Assembly: GCA_965226485.1 (NCBI GenBank)
Contig: OZ245363.1
Span: forward strand, 3,348,001 to 3,412,000
Direction: 5' to 3'
DNA length: 64,000 bases
From: UBA2779 sp965226485
GTDB lineage: Bacteria; Spirochaetota; Spirochaetia; DSM-2461
In this document: positions 29,051 through 38,402 of the stretch, one piece after another
Layout of the letters: each line of letters starts with the position of its first letter
Position numbering within the stretch: position 1 is the first letter of the stretch
Position numbers and translations under genes: made by a program
Notes under the pieces: model-generated
The model's input: the letters and a program-made list of their open reading frames with translations, nothing else
Told to the model about the DNA's origin: nothing
Databases searched by the model: none

Positions 29051-29677
29051 TTATTCCTTGTTGACCGGAGAATCCAGCCCTGCCGACTTTGGCGGATTGT
29101 CCTCCAGTTCGGAATTAAGACGGTCCAGGGCCTGCTGGGCTTTGAACTCCGCAAAGGCGGCATCTTCATTACGGTTGAACACTTCCTCTACTTCATCTAG
29201 GAGTGACCCCTTGGGGAAGTAAACCATTACATACCAGGTTCCATCGTTCGCAGGATACTGCTCCTTTGTAATGGCCCCACTAAGCTCTATGTTGGCAACT
29301 TCCTTGGATACCCGTTCCACAAAAGTGAGCGTCTGGGTGTTGTTATCCGCTCCAGATTCCTGTGCATAGTCGGTGAGCATGGACTCCACCACGACAGAAA
29401 TCTGAGTGGCAATATCAGCCCTCGCACGAGCTAATGCCGCCGTACGAGATAAATTGTCATCTTTGAGCTTTGCCATGCCAAGGCCAACGTATTGATCTTC
29501 CGGAGCCGGCGGGTTCAGGAAGAACTTAGGTAAATCACGACGCTCTGGGGCTAGTTTCTCGTTCTTAGCAGGAGGCGCAGATGCGGCAGGGGGTGGAGCC
29601 GACCGACATGATGCAAACACAAGCCCTAACAAGGAAATCATTAGTACTCCGATCCCGACATTCTTTTTATTCAACAT
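29051..29677 (-). CDS. LPP20-like lipoprotein
   Basis: 208 residues from MLNKKNVGIG, preceded by a GGAGAAG ribosome site. The signal peptide ends in the lipobox FASC, so Cys23 is probably lipidated. A proline/alanine linker follows, then an LPP20-type domain: FFLNPPAPEDQYVGLGMA, ALARARADIATQISV, NIELSGAITKEQYPANDGTW and YVMVYFPKGSLLDEV. Likely an envelope-anchored structural protein. The open frame extends upstream to 29737, but without a signal sequence. Confidence 0.85.
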   Translation of the reverse strand: MLNKKNVGIGVLMISLLGLVFASCRSAPPPAASAPPAKNEKLAPERRDLPKFFLNPPAPEDQYVGLGMAKLKDDNLSRTAALARARADIATQISVVVESMLTDYAQESGADNNTQTLTFVERVSKEVANIELSGAITKEQYPANDGTWYVMVYFPKGSLLDEVEEVFNRNEDAAFAEFKAQQALDRLNSELEDNPPKSAGLDSPVNKE

Positions 29678-29814
29678 TACTTCTCCTTCGTCCCTATAAG
29701 CAGGGGCAAAATGTGAATTTTGAATGAATATACACATTCCCAGCGTATAAATCTACAAAATGAAGAACAATAGAAATCAATCTCCACATAATCTTCACAT
29801 AAAGAAAGAAAAAA

Positions 29815-30441
29815 TCATTCAATTCCCTGACTTTGCCGTGGATTTACGAGAAAGAAGAGATTTTCAATTTCTAATCCAATGTTGACATTATTGATAATAC
29901 AAGGCCCATTATGCTTCAGTTCAAGCGGGGCGAAATTGAGTATTCCTTCTATGCCGGCGTGAATCAACTGATCTCTTACCTCGGCAGCCACCGATGCAGG
30001 TACGGCAAGAATGGCAACTTTTATGGCTTTCTCCTGAATGAACCGCTCCATGTCCCTCATGGGGAGAATTGGGATATCTCCAAATGAACTGGCTGCGGTC
30101 GCTATATCAAACGCCGCAACAAATCGTATCCCCTCTTCTATAAAAGGTTCATGATTTAAGAGGGCCCGGCCAAGATTGCCGCATCCAACGAGTATGAGTT
30201 CCTGTGTTTCCTTCCATCCTAATAAATGGTTCAGCAGGGTTAGCATTTTGGTGATACTATACCCTCCCCTCCGGTTGCCCTGTAGGTCAATGCGAGCCAG
30301 ATCCTTCCTCACCAATGCTGATGAAATACCTACAGCGTCACCCAAGAGGTTTGAGAAGACCCTCTCCAATCCCAGAGAACGTAGTTGGAGAAGAATGCGC
30401 CTGTATTTGATCAGACGAACCATGAAACTCATGCGTTGCAT
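29815..30441 (-). CDS. rex: Redox-sensing transcriptional repressor Rex
   Basis: Senses the NADH/NAD ratio and represses fermentation and hydrogenase genes when NADH is low. It has 208 residues: an N-terminal winged helix (LIKYRRILLQL, GISSALVRKDLARID with the recognition helix, GNRRGGYSI) and a Rossmann domain (LILVGCGNLGRALL near residue 85, FDIA, ILAVPASVAAEVRDQL, ILNFAPLEL). It diverges from the hydrogenase operon. Its own promoter contains a Rex operator, so it is probably autoregulated and possibly leaderless. Confidence 0.93.
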   Translation of the reverse strand: MQRMSFMVRLIKYRRILLQLRSLGLERVFSNLLGDAVGISSALVRKDLARIDLQGNRRGGYSITKMLTLLNHLLGWKETQELILVGCGNLGRALLNHEPFIEEGIRFVAAFDIATAASSFGDIPILPMRDMERFIQEKAIKVAILAVPASVAAEVRDQLIHAGIEGILNFAPLELKHNGPCIINNVNIGLEIENLFFLVNPRQSQGIE

Positions 30442-30450
30442 ATCATTTTA

Positions 30451-30468
30451 TTGTTACAGTAGTTACAA
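30451..30468. promoter_or_regulatory. Rex operator
   Basis: TTGTTACAGTAGTTACAA fits the Rex palindrome TTGTTAA-N4-TTAACAA with three mismatches. It lies 9 bp upstream of the rex start and between a minus-strand TTGACA (30478-30473) and AACAAT, so a bound repressor would cover the rex promoter. Confidence 0.8.
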
Positions 30469-30526
30469 TAAATGTCAAGTCAGGCACATCTAATAGAGGA
30501 GTGATGGAATAAAATCATTTTTGGTG

Positions 30527-30556
30527 TTGATAAAGTATGCCTTGATATGTTATACT
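30527..30556 (+). promoter_or_regulatory. Promoter of the hydrogenase operon
   Basis: TTGATA (30527-30532), an 18-bp spacer, TATACT (30551-30556), 29 bp before the first gene's ATG. It is the best sigma-70-like match in the interval. No second clear Rex palindrome overlaps it. Confidence 0.55.
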
Positions 30557-30585
30557 TACGAAAAGTTGCAATAATAGGAGGGCTT

Positions 30586-31071
30586 ATGATAGATTCAGCA
30601 CCCACAAACAATCTAACACTCACCGATGAGCTGATTGCATTTATTGAGGAATGGAAGGAAAAACCGGGCAATCTTATAATGATTCTTCATAGGATTCAGG
30701 AGGAATATGACTATGTCCCCCGCTCCATTGCCAATGAAGTCGCGAAGTTGCTCGATGTGCCGCTGGCGAAGATTTATGGCGTGATCACCTTTTACCATTT
30801 CTTCAAGCTGAAGAAACCTGGAGAGCATAACATTCAGGTTTGCATGGGCACCGCCTGTTACCTCAAAGGGGCCGAGGACCTGATAGGTGAACTCGAAAAT
30901 CTCTTGAACATCGGCGTTGGTCAGACGACTACAGATGGAAGGTTTTCTGTTGAAGCCGTCCGTTGTGTCGGGTGCTGTGGACTGGCACCGGTCAGTATGG
31001 TGAGAGACGAGGTGTTCGGTAAGCTCACTCCTGAAACTCTGCCAGAGGTTTTAGCCAAGGTCAGCAGTTAA
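30586..31071 (+). CDS. NAD-reducing hydrogenase, NuoE-like [2Fe-2S] subunit
   Basis: About 161 residues from MIDSAPTNN, with TAGGAGGG before the ATG. Thioredoxin-like 24-kDa subunit fold: ILHRIQEEYDYVPRSIANEV, KIYGVITFYHFFKL, then the [2Fe-2S] ligands in CMGTACYLKGAED and VRCVGCCGLAPVSM. It is the electron-relay subunit (HydC/HndA role) passing electrons between flavin and hydrogenase subunits in a cytoplasmic complex. First gene of the hydrogenase operon. Confidence 0.92.
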   Translation: MIDSAPTNNLTLTDELIAFIEEWKEKPGNLIMILHRIQEEYDYVPRSIANEVAKLLDVPLAKIYGVITFYHFFKLKKPGEHNIQVCMGTACYLKGAEDLIGELENLLNIGVGQTTTDGRFSVEAVRCVGCCGLAPVSMVRDEVFGKLTPETLPEVLAKVSS

Positions 31072-31271
31072 AGGATGTCTTCTCCGCATTATGGCGAGAA
31101 TACGGAAACCTGAGATGGCACTGGAGTTTTCCGGTCTCAGGAAGTCTATGGCAGTTTGATGATTAATTTCTGAGTTCTGTCTCAGCATAGTAGCAGATTT
31201 TTTTCATCAATCCTATGGAGTGTGGCTGTGGTTCTGAAAGAGTATCTATAGAATTTGGAATGAGGAGTCAA

Positions 31272-31670
31272 ATGATGGCGAAATTGACGTTAAAGTCCCT
31301 GCAGGAAATTCGCAGGCAAGGAAAAAAAAATGATGTCGGCCATGTCAATGATGATGACAACAATATTTACATAATCATCGGCATGGGTACATGCGGTATT
31401 GCGGCCGGAGCCCAGGATGCCATAAATGTTTTCTTGGGAGAAACCTACACCCGGAAAATGAGCAATGTGGTAGTAAAACAAACCGGATGCATGGGACTCT
31501 GTTACGCCGAGCCCACAGTCGAAATAAGGATGCGGGGTATGCCGAATACCCTATATGGTATGGTTACGGCTGATACAGCAAAAAAAATCGTATCGACTCA
31601 CATCCTGGGAGGAAATCTCGTCAACGATCATGTATTTGATTATCCCGCCAGGGATATATATAAGGATTAG
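31272..31670 (+). CDS. [2Fe-2S] ferredoxin-like hydrogenase accessory subunit (HndB-like)
   Basis: About 132 residues from MMAKLTLKSL; GAGGAG precedes the ATG, while the open frame to 31215 is not family-like. Thioredoxin-like ferredoxin with ligands GMGTCGIAAGA and KQTGCMGLCYAEPTVEIR. Homologues lie between the NuoE- and NuoF-like genes of NADP/NAD-reducing hydrogenases (HndB). It ends 2 bp before the next gene. The 200-bp gap before it contains a CCTGAGA...TCTCAGG hairpin (31109-31141). Confidence 0.88.
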   Translation: MMAKLTLKSLQEIRRQGKKNDVGHVNDDDNNIYIIIGMGTCGIAAGAQDAINVFLGETYTRKMSNVVVKQTGCMGLCYAEPTVEIRMRGMPNTLYGMVTADTAKKIVSTHILGGNLVNDHVFDYPARDIYKD

Positions 31671-31672
31671 TT

Positions 31673-33460
31673 ATGGCCATCAAAAATTACTGTCTGGTAT
31701 GCAATGGATCAATGTGTAAGGGAAAAGATAAGGCCGATGCGATCTATTTCGGACTTCGGTCCACGGTTATAAAAGCCGGAATCAGCGAGAATACACAAAT
31801 CGTAAAGACAGGATGCTTTGGGCTTTGCGAGAAAGGCCCTATTGTCAAGGTTCTCCCAGAAGAAGTTTTTTATATCAATGTTCAACCAGAAGATGCCGAA
31901 ACCCTGATCACGGAACACATCGTCAAGGGAGAATTAGTCGATAGGCTCCTCTATAAGACCGATACCGCCGATGGAAGCAGGCAGGAATGTGTCCGGTACC
32001 ATCAGAAGCAAAAACGCTTTGTCCTGAGGAACTGTGGTGTAATTGACCCCGAAAGTATAGATGATTACATCGCCCGGGATGGCTATATTGGCTTGGCGAA
32101 GGCCCTGTTCGAGATGAGTAATGAACAGCTTATTGAGGAATTGAAGACATCCGGTCTTCGAGGACGTGGAGGGGCGGGGTTTGCCACATGGCTTAAATGG
32201 AAGTTTACTGCCGATGTCGAATCGGACATAAAGTATGTCGTCTGCAATGCGGATGAAGGCGACCCCGGAGCCTATATGGACCGTGCAACTTTGGAGGGCG
32301 ACCCTCACTCGATTCTCGAAGCCATGACCATAGCGGGCAAAACGGTTGGCTCTCACCATGGTGTCATTTATATACGTGCAGAGTATCCCCTGGCCATCAA
32401 GCGTCTCCAAATCGCCCTATCTCAGTCCAGGGAATACGGACTGCTTGGAGAAGATATTCTTGGAAGCGGTTTCAATTTCGACATTGAAATCCGCTTCGGA
32501 GCGGGTGCCTTTGTCTGCGGGGAAGAAACAGCCCTACTCGCATCCATTGAGGGTAACCGAGGGATGCCCACACCCAAGCCCCCCTTTCCGGCCGTGAAAG
32601 GCCTGTTTGAAAAGCCCACCGTCATTAACAATGTTGAAACACTGGCCAACATCCCCCTCATTATTGCGAAAGGGGGCGACTGGTTCAGTGGCATCGGTAC
32701 GGAAGGCTCGCCAGGAACCAAGGTGTTTGCCCTCACTGGCAAGATTGAGAATTCCGGCTTGGTGGAAGTGCCCATGGGAACGACTTTGAGGGAAATCGTA
32801 TACAATATCGGTGGTGGTATATGCGGTGGCAAGGAGTTCAAGGCGGTTCAAACCGGCGGTCCTTCAGGCGGAGTTATCACCAAAGATTATTTGGATACGC
32901 CGATTGATTTCGATTCATTGAAGGAAATTGGCTCGATGATGGGTTCCGGCGGCATGATAGTCCTGGATGAGGATGACTGCATAATTGATGTAACCAAGTT
33001 CTATATGGGTTTCTGTGTCGAAGAATCCTGCGGAAAATGTGCCCCATGCAGAATCGGGACACGCCGTATGTATCAGATACTCGGAAAAATTAGTAAGGGA
33101 CTCGGAACAATTGAAGACCTAGGCAAGCTCAGAGCCATAGGGTTGGCGACTCAGAATGCTTCTCTATGCGGTTTGGGGCAAACAGCGGGCAATCCGATAC
33201 TCTCGACGCTGAAGTACTTTGAGCATGAGTATCTGGAACACATCAGAGAGAAAAAGTGCAGGGCCGGAAAGTGCAAAGACCTTGTCACTTATGCCGTCGA
33301 TGCTGAGAAGTGTATCGGATGTACCGTATGCGCCAGGAAATGCCCTGTCCACTGCATCTCCGGGGAGCGCAAGGCTCCCCATAGAATTGAACAAAGCAAA
33401 TGCGTTAAATGTGGTGCCTGTTATGATAGTTGCAAGTTCGGAGCCATCAAGGTTTCATAG
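31673..33460 (+). CDS. NADH-binding flavoprotein subunit of the [FeFe] hydrogenase (NuoF-like)
   Basis: 595 residues. In order: an N-terminal [2Fe-2S] ferredoxin-like domain (GSMCKGKDKAD, KTGCFGLCEKGP), the FMN/NADH module (LRGRGGAGFATWLKWKF near residue 162, CNADEGDPGAYMDR, GEETALLASIEGNRG near residue 283), the [4Fe-4S] site ESCGKCAPCRIGTRRM near residue 450, and a C-terminal two-cluster ferredoxin (CIGCTVCARKCPVHC, CVKCGACYDSCKFGAI). It oxidises or reduces NAD(H) and feeds the hydrogenase (HydB/HndC role), in line with Rex control. Confidence 0.93.
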   Translation: MAIKNYCLVCNGSMCKGKDKADAIYFGLRSTVIKAGISENTQIVKTGCFGLCEKGPIVKVLPEEVFYINVQPEDAETLITEHIVKGELVDRLLYKTDTADGSRQECVRYHQKQKRFVLRNCGVIDPESIDDYIARDGYIGLAKALFEMSNEQLIEELKTSGLRGRGGAGFATWLKWKFTADVESDIKYVVCNADEGDPGAYMDRATLEGDPHSILEAMTIAGKTVGSHHGVIYIRAEYPLAIKRLQIALSQSREYGLLGEDILGSGFNFDIEIRFGAGAFVCGEETALLASIEGNRGMPTPKPPFPAVKGLFEKPTVINNVETLANIPLIIAKGGDWFSGIGTEGSPGTKVFALTGKIENSGLVEVPMGTTLREIVYNIGGGICGGKEFKAVQTGGPSGGVITKDYLDTPIDFDSLKEIGSMMGSGGMIVLDEDDCIIDVTKFYMGFCVEESCGKCAPCRIGTRRMYQILGKISKGLGTIEDLGKLRAIGLATQNASLCGLGQTAGNPILSTLKYFEHEYLEHIREKKCRAGKCKDLVTYAVDAEKCIGCTVCARKCPVHCISGERKAPHRIEQSKCVKCGACYDSCKFGAIKVS

Positions 33461-33473
33461 AAGGAGAAATGAC

Positions 33474-35228
33474 ATGTCCATGGTCAATATCAAAGTTAAT
33501 GGTCAGTCCCATAGGGTAGAGGTAGGCACAAGAATTCTTGATGCAGCAAAAGCCTTCCAGGTCAATATACCCACACTCTGCAATCACCCTGATCTCAAAC
33601 CCTGGGGTGCCTGTGGCCTCTGTGTCGTAAAGGTTAAAGGGTCTCCCAAACTGGTAAGAGCCTGTACGACAACCGTGGTTGATGGTCAGGATTATATAAC
33701 CCATGACCCGGAACTGATGGAAATTCGAAAAACAGTTCTGGATTTGATTCATTCCAACCATCCAAACGAATGCCTCACCTGTGCCCGCAATGGGTCTTGT
33801 GAATTACAGAACATATCTGAAGACTTTTGTATTCGAAGGGATTCCTTCAGCAAGGAACTCAAGCAGTTAAAGGCCGATACATCCACGGCATCGATCACCC
33901 TGGATCCCCGTAAATGTATCAACTGCGGGCGATGCGCCCTGGTCTGCCAGCAGATGCAGAATGTCTGGGCACTGGAATTTATAAATCGTGGTTACGAGAC
34001 GGTTATTCAGCCTGCGGGGGGGGCCATGCTCGATGAAAGCCCCTGCATCAAGTGCGGTCAATGCTCGGCGCATTGTCCCGTGGGGGCCATATACGAGAAT
34101 GACCAAACTGACGAGTTTCTGGCGGCTATCCGAGATGAATCAAAACATGTGGTTGTCCAGGTTGCTCCGGCTATCCGGGTGGCCATCGGAGAGGCTTTCA
34201 GCAAGGAACCCGGCACCGTCATGTCCGGCCAACTTTATACAGCATTGCGAATGCTTGGGGCCGATGCCGTGTTCAATACAAATTTTTCCGCTGATCTTAC
34301 AATCTTGGAAGAAGGCTCTGAATTGATAAAACGCATTACAGAGAAGAACGCCGGTCCTCTTCCTCAGATTACTTCCTGCTGTCCTGCTTGGACCGACTAC
34401 ATGGAAAAGTACTATTCGGATATGATTCCGCATTTCTCGACGGCAAAAAGTCCGATGATGATGCAGGGAGCAATCACAAAGACTTATTATGCGCAGAAGG
34501 CGAAAATTGACCCCGAAACCATCTTTTCGGTTGCTATTATGCCGTGTACAGCAAAGAAATACGAGATTATCAGGGATGACAACATGCAGGCATCGGGGTA
34601 TAACGATGTGGATCTTGTACTCACGACACGCGAGCTGGCAAGGCTCATCAAACGCACCGGTATTGATTTCCTGAATCTTGAAGAAGAAAAGGAAGATAGT
34701 CTTATCGGTAGCTACTCCGGAGCCGGTACCATTTTTGGAGTTACCGGAGGGGTGATGGAGGCAGCATTGAGAACGGCTTACTTCAAGCTAACCAGCGAAG
34801 AACTCACCGATGTCCGGATTCATGCCGTTCGTGGGTTGGAGGGTATTAAGGTTGGCGAAGTTCCTATTGGTGACAAAACCTTAAAGGTGGCAATCGCCCA
34901 CGGGATGGGCAATGTTCGTCAAATTATGGAGGAAGTGCGGCAGGCACGGGAAAACGGGGAAGAGCCGCCTTATCACTTCATAGAGGTAATGGCTTGCAAG
35001 GGCGGGTGTATCGGTGGTGGCGGGCAACCCTATTTTACCGATGAAAAGATTCGTGAGCAAAGAATGGCCGGGCTATATAACGACGATGAAACAAGCACGA
35101 TTCGTTGCTCTCATCAGAATCCCGAGATCCTTCAGATATACAAGGAATTCCTCGGAGAACCACTTTCTCATAAAAGCCATGAAATGCTCCACACTAAGTA
35201 TCATCCACGGCCCTTATACCAGAAGTAG
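33474..35228 (+). CDS. hydA: [FeFe] hydrogenase catalytic subunit
   Basis: 584 residues from ATG 33474 after AAGGAGA; the longer open frame from 33219 only overlaps the previous gene. Domains: [2Fe-2S] ferredoxin (TLCNHPDLKPWGACGLC), His-Cys [4Fe-4S] site (HPNECLTCARNGSCELQ), two [4Fe-4S] clusters (CINCGRCALVCQQ, CIKCGQCSAHCPVGA), then the H-cluster domain with all three signatures: TSCCPAW near residue 300, MPCTAKKYE near 355 and MACKGGCIGGGGQP near 505. With the preceding three genes it forms a trimeric or tetrameric, possibly electron-bifurcating, hydrogenase. Maturases HydEFG are not in the window. Confidence 0.95.
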   Translation: MSMVNIKVNGQSHRVEVGTRILDAAKAFQVNIPTLCNHPDLKPWGACGLCVVKVKGSPKLVRACTTTVVDGQDYITHDPELMEIRKTVLDLIHSNHPNECLTCARNGSCELQNISEDFCIRRDSFSKELKQLKADTSTASITLDPRKCINCGRCALVCQQMQNVWALEFINRGYETVIQPAGGAMLDESPCIKCGQCSAHCPVGAIYENDQTDEFLAAIRDESKHVVVQVAPAIRVAIGEAFSKEPGTVMSGQLYTALRMLGADAVFNTNFSADLTILEEGSELIKRITEKNAGPLPQITSCCPAWTDYMEKYYSDMIPHFSTAKSPMMMQGAITKTYYAQKAKIDPETIFSVAIMPCTAKKYEIIRDDNMQASGYNDVDLVLTTRELARLIKRTGIDFLNLEEEKEDSLIGSYSGAGTIFGVTGGVMEAALRTAYFKLTSEELTDVRIHAVRGLEGIKVGEVPIGDKTLKVAIAHGMGNVRQIMEEVRQARENGEEPPYHFIEVMACKGGCIGGGGQPYFTDEKIREQRMAGLYNDDETSTIRCSHQNPEILQIYKEFLGEPLSHKSHEMLHTKYHPRPLYQK

Positions 35229-35264
35229 AAGAAGTCCTTAAGAGAGCAAGGAGCATGCCGACTG

Positions 35265-35380
35265 GGGGCTGTGTCAGAATGCGCCTTTAGCCCGTATAAG
35301 GAAAGGGATAAGGCCCCCCCCCTCTTCAAGGGAAGCAAGCGGTTGGCGAGCCCCCCCTTGAGGGGGGGGGCTGAGAAAAT
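35265..35380. repeat. Dispersed MITE-like repeat, copy 5 (one end lost)
   Basis: Starts GGGGCTGTGTCAGAATGCGC, then CCCGTATAAGG and long C and G runs. The far end is not recognisable, so the copy is truncated. It lies 37 bp after hydA. Confidence 0.6.
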
Positions 35381-35400
35381 TTCAAATTCCAAATTCGGAA

Positions 35401-38244
35401 TTATAGGTTGTCAAAGGATAAACCATTGAGAGTCAGGCTGAATTGATAAGTCTGCTCCTGCCAAAGCCAGTTGAACTGTAGCCCGAGACTGTAGCCTGGA
35501 AAACTGTTGAAGGCTGTGAAATCTATGGTTAAAGAGGCTCCGCTGGACCAGCGATGTTCTAATGAGTCCTCGTTTCCGATCCATCCGAAATCCGTGTGAA
35601 GGCCGAGGCGCAATCGTTGGATGAAGAACAATGCGCCGAGAGGGAGATCGGGGTAGGCTAAGGGGAATTCATAGTCAACCCCGGTGATGAGAGTGAGAGG
35701 CGGGTTTTCCCAAGCATAACCCCTTACCTTCTCAAGGTGAGGGGTTGAATCAAATGTTCGGTGCTCTATACCGCCCCTGAGCCTCAGCGAAGTGTTGCGA
35801 AAACCGCCTGGAAAATACACATTGATCTCAGCGGTAGTCACCTCCCCAAAATGAGCCGTTATTGGAATGTGGGCATAGGTGCCTTTCAGTATCCATCCCA
35901 GTTCTGGTCTAAATGACCTCCTTGACCCCCCGCGAAGGTGGCTCCATCTTGTCGAGTAAGTGAAAATGGGCAATACTGGCGAGTCTTCCAACACCCGAAT
36001 AGAACCTGATGCATCGAAAAGAAGGTAATGCCCCCAGATACCGTTTCTTGACAGGTTTACCGCATACCTAGCCCCGATCAGGGAGTCAAACTGGCTTCTG
36101 GCCATATCTGTATTTATACGGCGGTGCTTGTAGGTGTTCCTGATATAGAAGTTGGGACGCATAGCGGTTAAGGCAATCTGCATATATGCGCCCGGGCTTA
36201 TCTCATTGAAGTCAAACAAGGCCCCTGTTTCCCAGGCCAGGGTGTTGAGAATGTCTCTTGACCTCACATTCAAGGTGAGAATATTTGGGTTGAATTCATC
36301 GAACAGCAAGCCCCATGAATGGATATTGAAGGCATGAGTGCTGAACCTGTAGCGAGATTCTGGATGCTCTGTGTTTCCTCTGGCTACAACTTCCCGGATA
36401 TTGTCTGGATCGCGAAGAGTCTGGTTGGGCATATTCGGGATAGAGTCTTCGACTTTGAGGATTGATTTAGCCGAAAGTATTGCATTCTCCTCTACGGTGT
36501 GAGAGTACGCCACCCTGGCCAGTTGCTCGCCCTTCGTTGATGCGTATTCAACGAAGTAGACCCACTTTCCATCGGGTGATATGACAGGCTGAGAGGCGGA
36601 GTACCAGCGTTGGGCAACGACGCGAACTTCCAAAGTTTCAACGGATACGGCCCTTATTGCTTCAATGCCTCCGGCGTTACTCGAATAGACGACTTCCCTG
36701 CTGTCGGCTGAATAGACTGGATGCTTTACCGTCTCCCACGATAGGGGAGTCAACCAGCGAAGCTCATTAGTCTCAATTGGCCATTCCGCTATCCGTCTGC
36801 CGCCATTGCTTCTTATCGTAAACACCACCCTGTCTCCTGCGTCCGACCAGGAAGGATAGGAGGCACTTGCCTCGGGCAAATCCAGTGTCTGAAGCACCAT
36901 ACCACTCTCGGCATCCAGCACGATTGTCCGGTTGTCATTGCCCCGTCCCATGTCGGCTGCCGCAATAAATCGACCGTCTGCCGAGAGTGCCGGATAGAGA
37001 TAGCGGGAACCGGTTACCGGATGGAAACGACGGATTACTCGACCGTTATTGTCCATATCCACTACCGTGAAGTCACTTGCGCTCACGGCTTCGAACATTG
37101 GATGGTGACGGATGGCATGCCATACCAGCCTATAACCAGCCCCCTGCTCAAGGCGGGACATGCTTACCCTTCCTCTCGATGGGAGCCGAATCAAGGCTTT
37201 TTCCGAAGCGTCGGAATTGAGGCGTATCAGCCTCGCCGGTTCGGCTAGGGTGGTCTTACGGGCGAACACCACGATTTCTCCGTCTTCCTGCCGGTCTGTG
37301 AAGAGCGGATCTATGCGGGTAAATACTTTGCCTTTAGGCCGGATTATTTCGGCTTCCGTCCAACTGCCCGAGTTCTTGAGTTCCCTCGTTCTCACGGCGA
37401 GGTCCTGCATCATTTCCTTGAACACATTCCGGGGATGCCCTCCCGTGCCCTTCAACATGCCTATGTCAATAGCAATGACAGGGAGTCCAATGCGCGACGC
37501 AAAATTATAAATCGTCTTCATGGCCTCGTCTCCGTACTGCCTTCGTATCCATGAAGTGAAGGCATATCCCATGTGGTAGACGGTTGGATTGTGCGTTCTG
37601 TACGAGGGATTAGAAAGGGCATAGTAACCGGTTTCAGGGTTTTCGGCGGCGATGAGAGCCATCTCCTGATTAAACAGAGGATCACGGCCCCTTCCCTCCT
37701 CGGATAGGGCTGTCTCCTGATATATCGAATCGCCTTCCAACAGCCAGCTTGGATGCCCGAATACAAAGCCCGTTCCCCAGCCAAGTTCTCCAAAAAGGAT
37801 GTGCAAAACCCGGGTGAAGCCGGAATCTGTGGCATCGAAATGGGCTAGGTGCCGACCCTCATGCCGTGCCAGAAACATCCACCAGTCAGATGTCGCAGTG
37901 AAGTCTTCTCCCGGAGTGGCATACCAGACGCTACGCCTCGGCATCAATGAAACATAACCATTGGCCTCCAGTCCGAGATCTGTCAGTACCAATGGCCATT
38001 TTTTCTTCTTATGCGTTATCGGCAACTCTGCAGATGTAGATTCTAAGATATCGTCAAGAACAATGGAAAGGGCCGCAGCGTCGTCCGATAGTGATTTGGG
38101 ATAGATGAGAAGGAATCCCTCGGTTTCCCGTTGATACCACTTGGTTCCCGGCATGTGCTGGGCCCCGAGTGTCGTGGAAAACACAAATGTTGTTAAGATA
38201 GCCAAGATGACTGAAGTCCAGCAATGTATGTGTTTTATGGCCAT
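35401..38244 (-). CDS. Exported gluzincin-like metallopeptidase with beta-propeller and outer-membrane barrel
   Basis: About 947 residues from MAIKHIHCW, with a signal peptide (SVILAILTTFVFSTTLGA). The N-terminal part carries a zinc-peptidase motif, ARHEGRHLAHFD near residue 140 (HExxH) and PSWLLEGDSIYQE near residue 185 supplying a likely third ligand Glu. The middle (about 320-620) has WD40/TolB-like repeats such as YPALSADGRFIAAADMGRG, YPSWSDAGDRVVFTI and QPVISPDGKWVYFVEY. The C-terminal third alternates aromatic and polar strands and ends in a typical barrel. I infer a surface-anchored protease; the substrate is unknown. The start could also be 38283. Confidence 0.75.
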   Translation of the reverse strand: MAIKHIHCWTSVILAILTTFVFSTTLGAQHMPGTKWYQRETEGFLLIYPKSLSDDAAALSIVLDDILESTSAELPITHKKKKWPLVLTDLGLEANGYVSLMPRRSVWYATPGEDFTATSDWWMFLARHEGRHLAHFDATDSGFTRVLHILFGELGWGTGFVFGHPSWLLEGDSIYQETALSEEGRGRDPLFNQEMALIAAENPETGYYALSNPSYRTHNPTVYHMGYAFTSWIRRQYGDEAMKTIYNFASRIGLPVIAIDIGMLKGTGGHPRNVFKEMMQDLAVRTRELKNSGSWTEAEIIRPKGKVFTRIDPLFTDRQEDGEIVVFARKTTLAEPARLIRLNSDASEKALIRLPSRGRVSMSRLEQGAGYRLVWHAIRHHPMFEAVSASDFTVVDMDNNGRVIRRFHPVTGSRYLYPALSADGRFIAAADMGRGNDNRTIVLDAESGMVLQTLDLPEASASYPSWSDAGDRVVFTIRSNGGRRIAEWPIETNELRWLTPLSWETVKHPVYSADSREVVYSSNAGGIEAIRAVSVETLEVRVVAQRWYSASQPVISPDGKWVYFVEYASTKGEQLARVAYSHTVEENAILSAKSILKVEDSIPNMPNQTLRDPDNIREVVARGNTEHPESRYRFSTHAFNIHSWGLLFDEFNPNILTLNVRSRDILNTLAWETGALFDFNEISPGAYMQIALTAMRPNFYIRNTYKHRRINTDMARSQFDSLIGARYAVNLSRNGIWGHYLLFDASGSIRVLEDSPVLPIFTYSTRWSHLRGGSRRSFRPELGWILKGTYAHIPITAHFGEVTTAEINVYFPGGFRNTSLRLRGGIEHRTFDSTPHLEKVRGYAWENPPLTLITGVDYEFPLAYPDLPLGALFFIQRLRLGLHTDFGWIGNEDSLEHRWSSGASLTIDFTAFNSFPGYSLGLQFNWLWQEQTYQFSLTLNGLSFDNL

Positions 38245-38402
38245 GCGTTTTCCAAAATATACAATAGTCACAATGCGGCACATGGTCTATAGCGGCAAGA
38301 TGCGCAAGGGATTGAAACGGAAATGCCGCTGGCAGACCCGGCGATTGGCAATGAGCCGGTTAACAGGCTGCCAGATTAAGGCATTGGAGAGGAAAGCCCG
38401 AG

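Noticed and set aside
33219..33474. N-terminal extension of the hydrogenase catalytic subunit
   Set aside because: The extra 85 codons overlap the previous gene in another frame, and AAGGAGA precedes ATG 33474.
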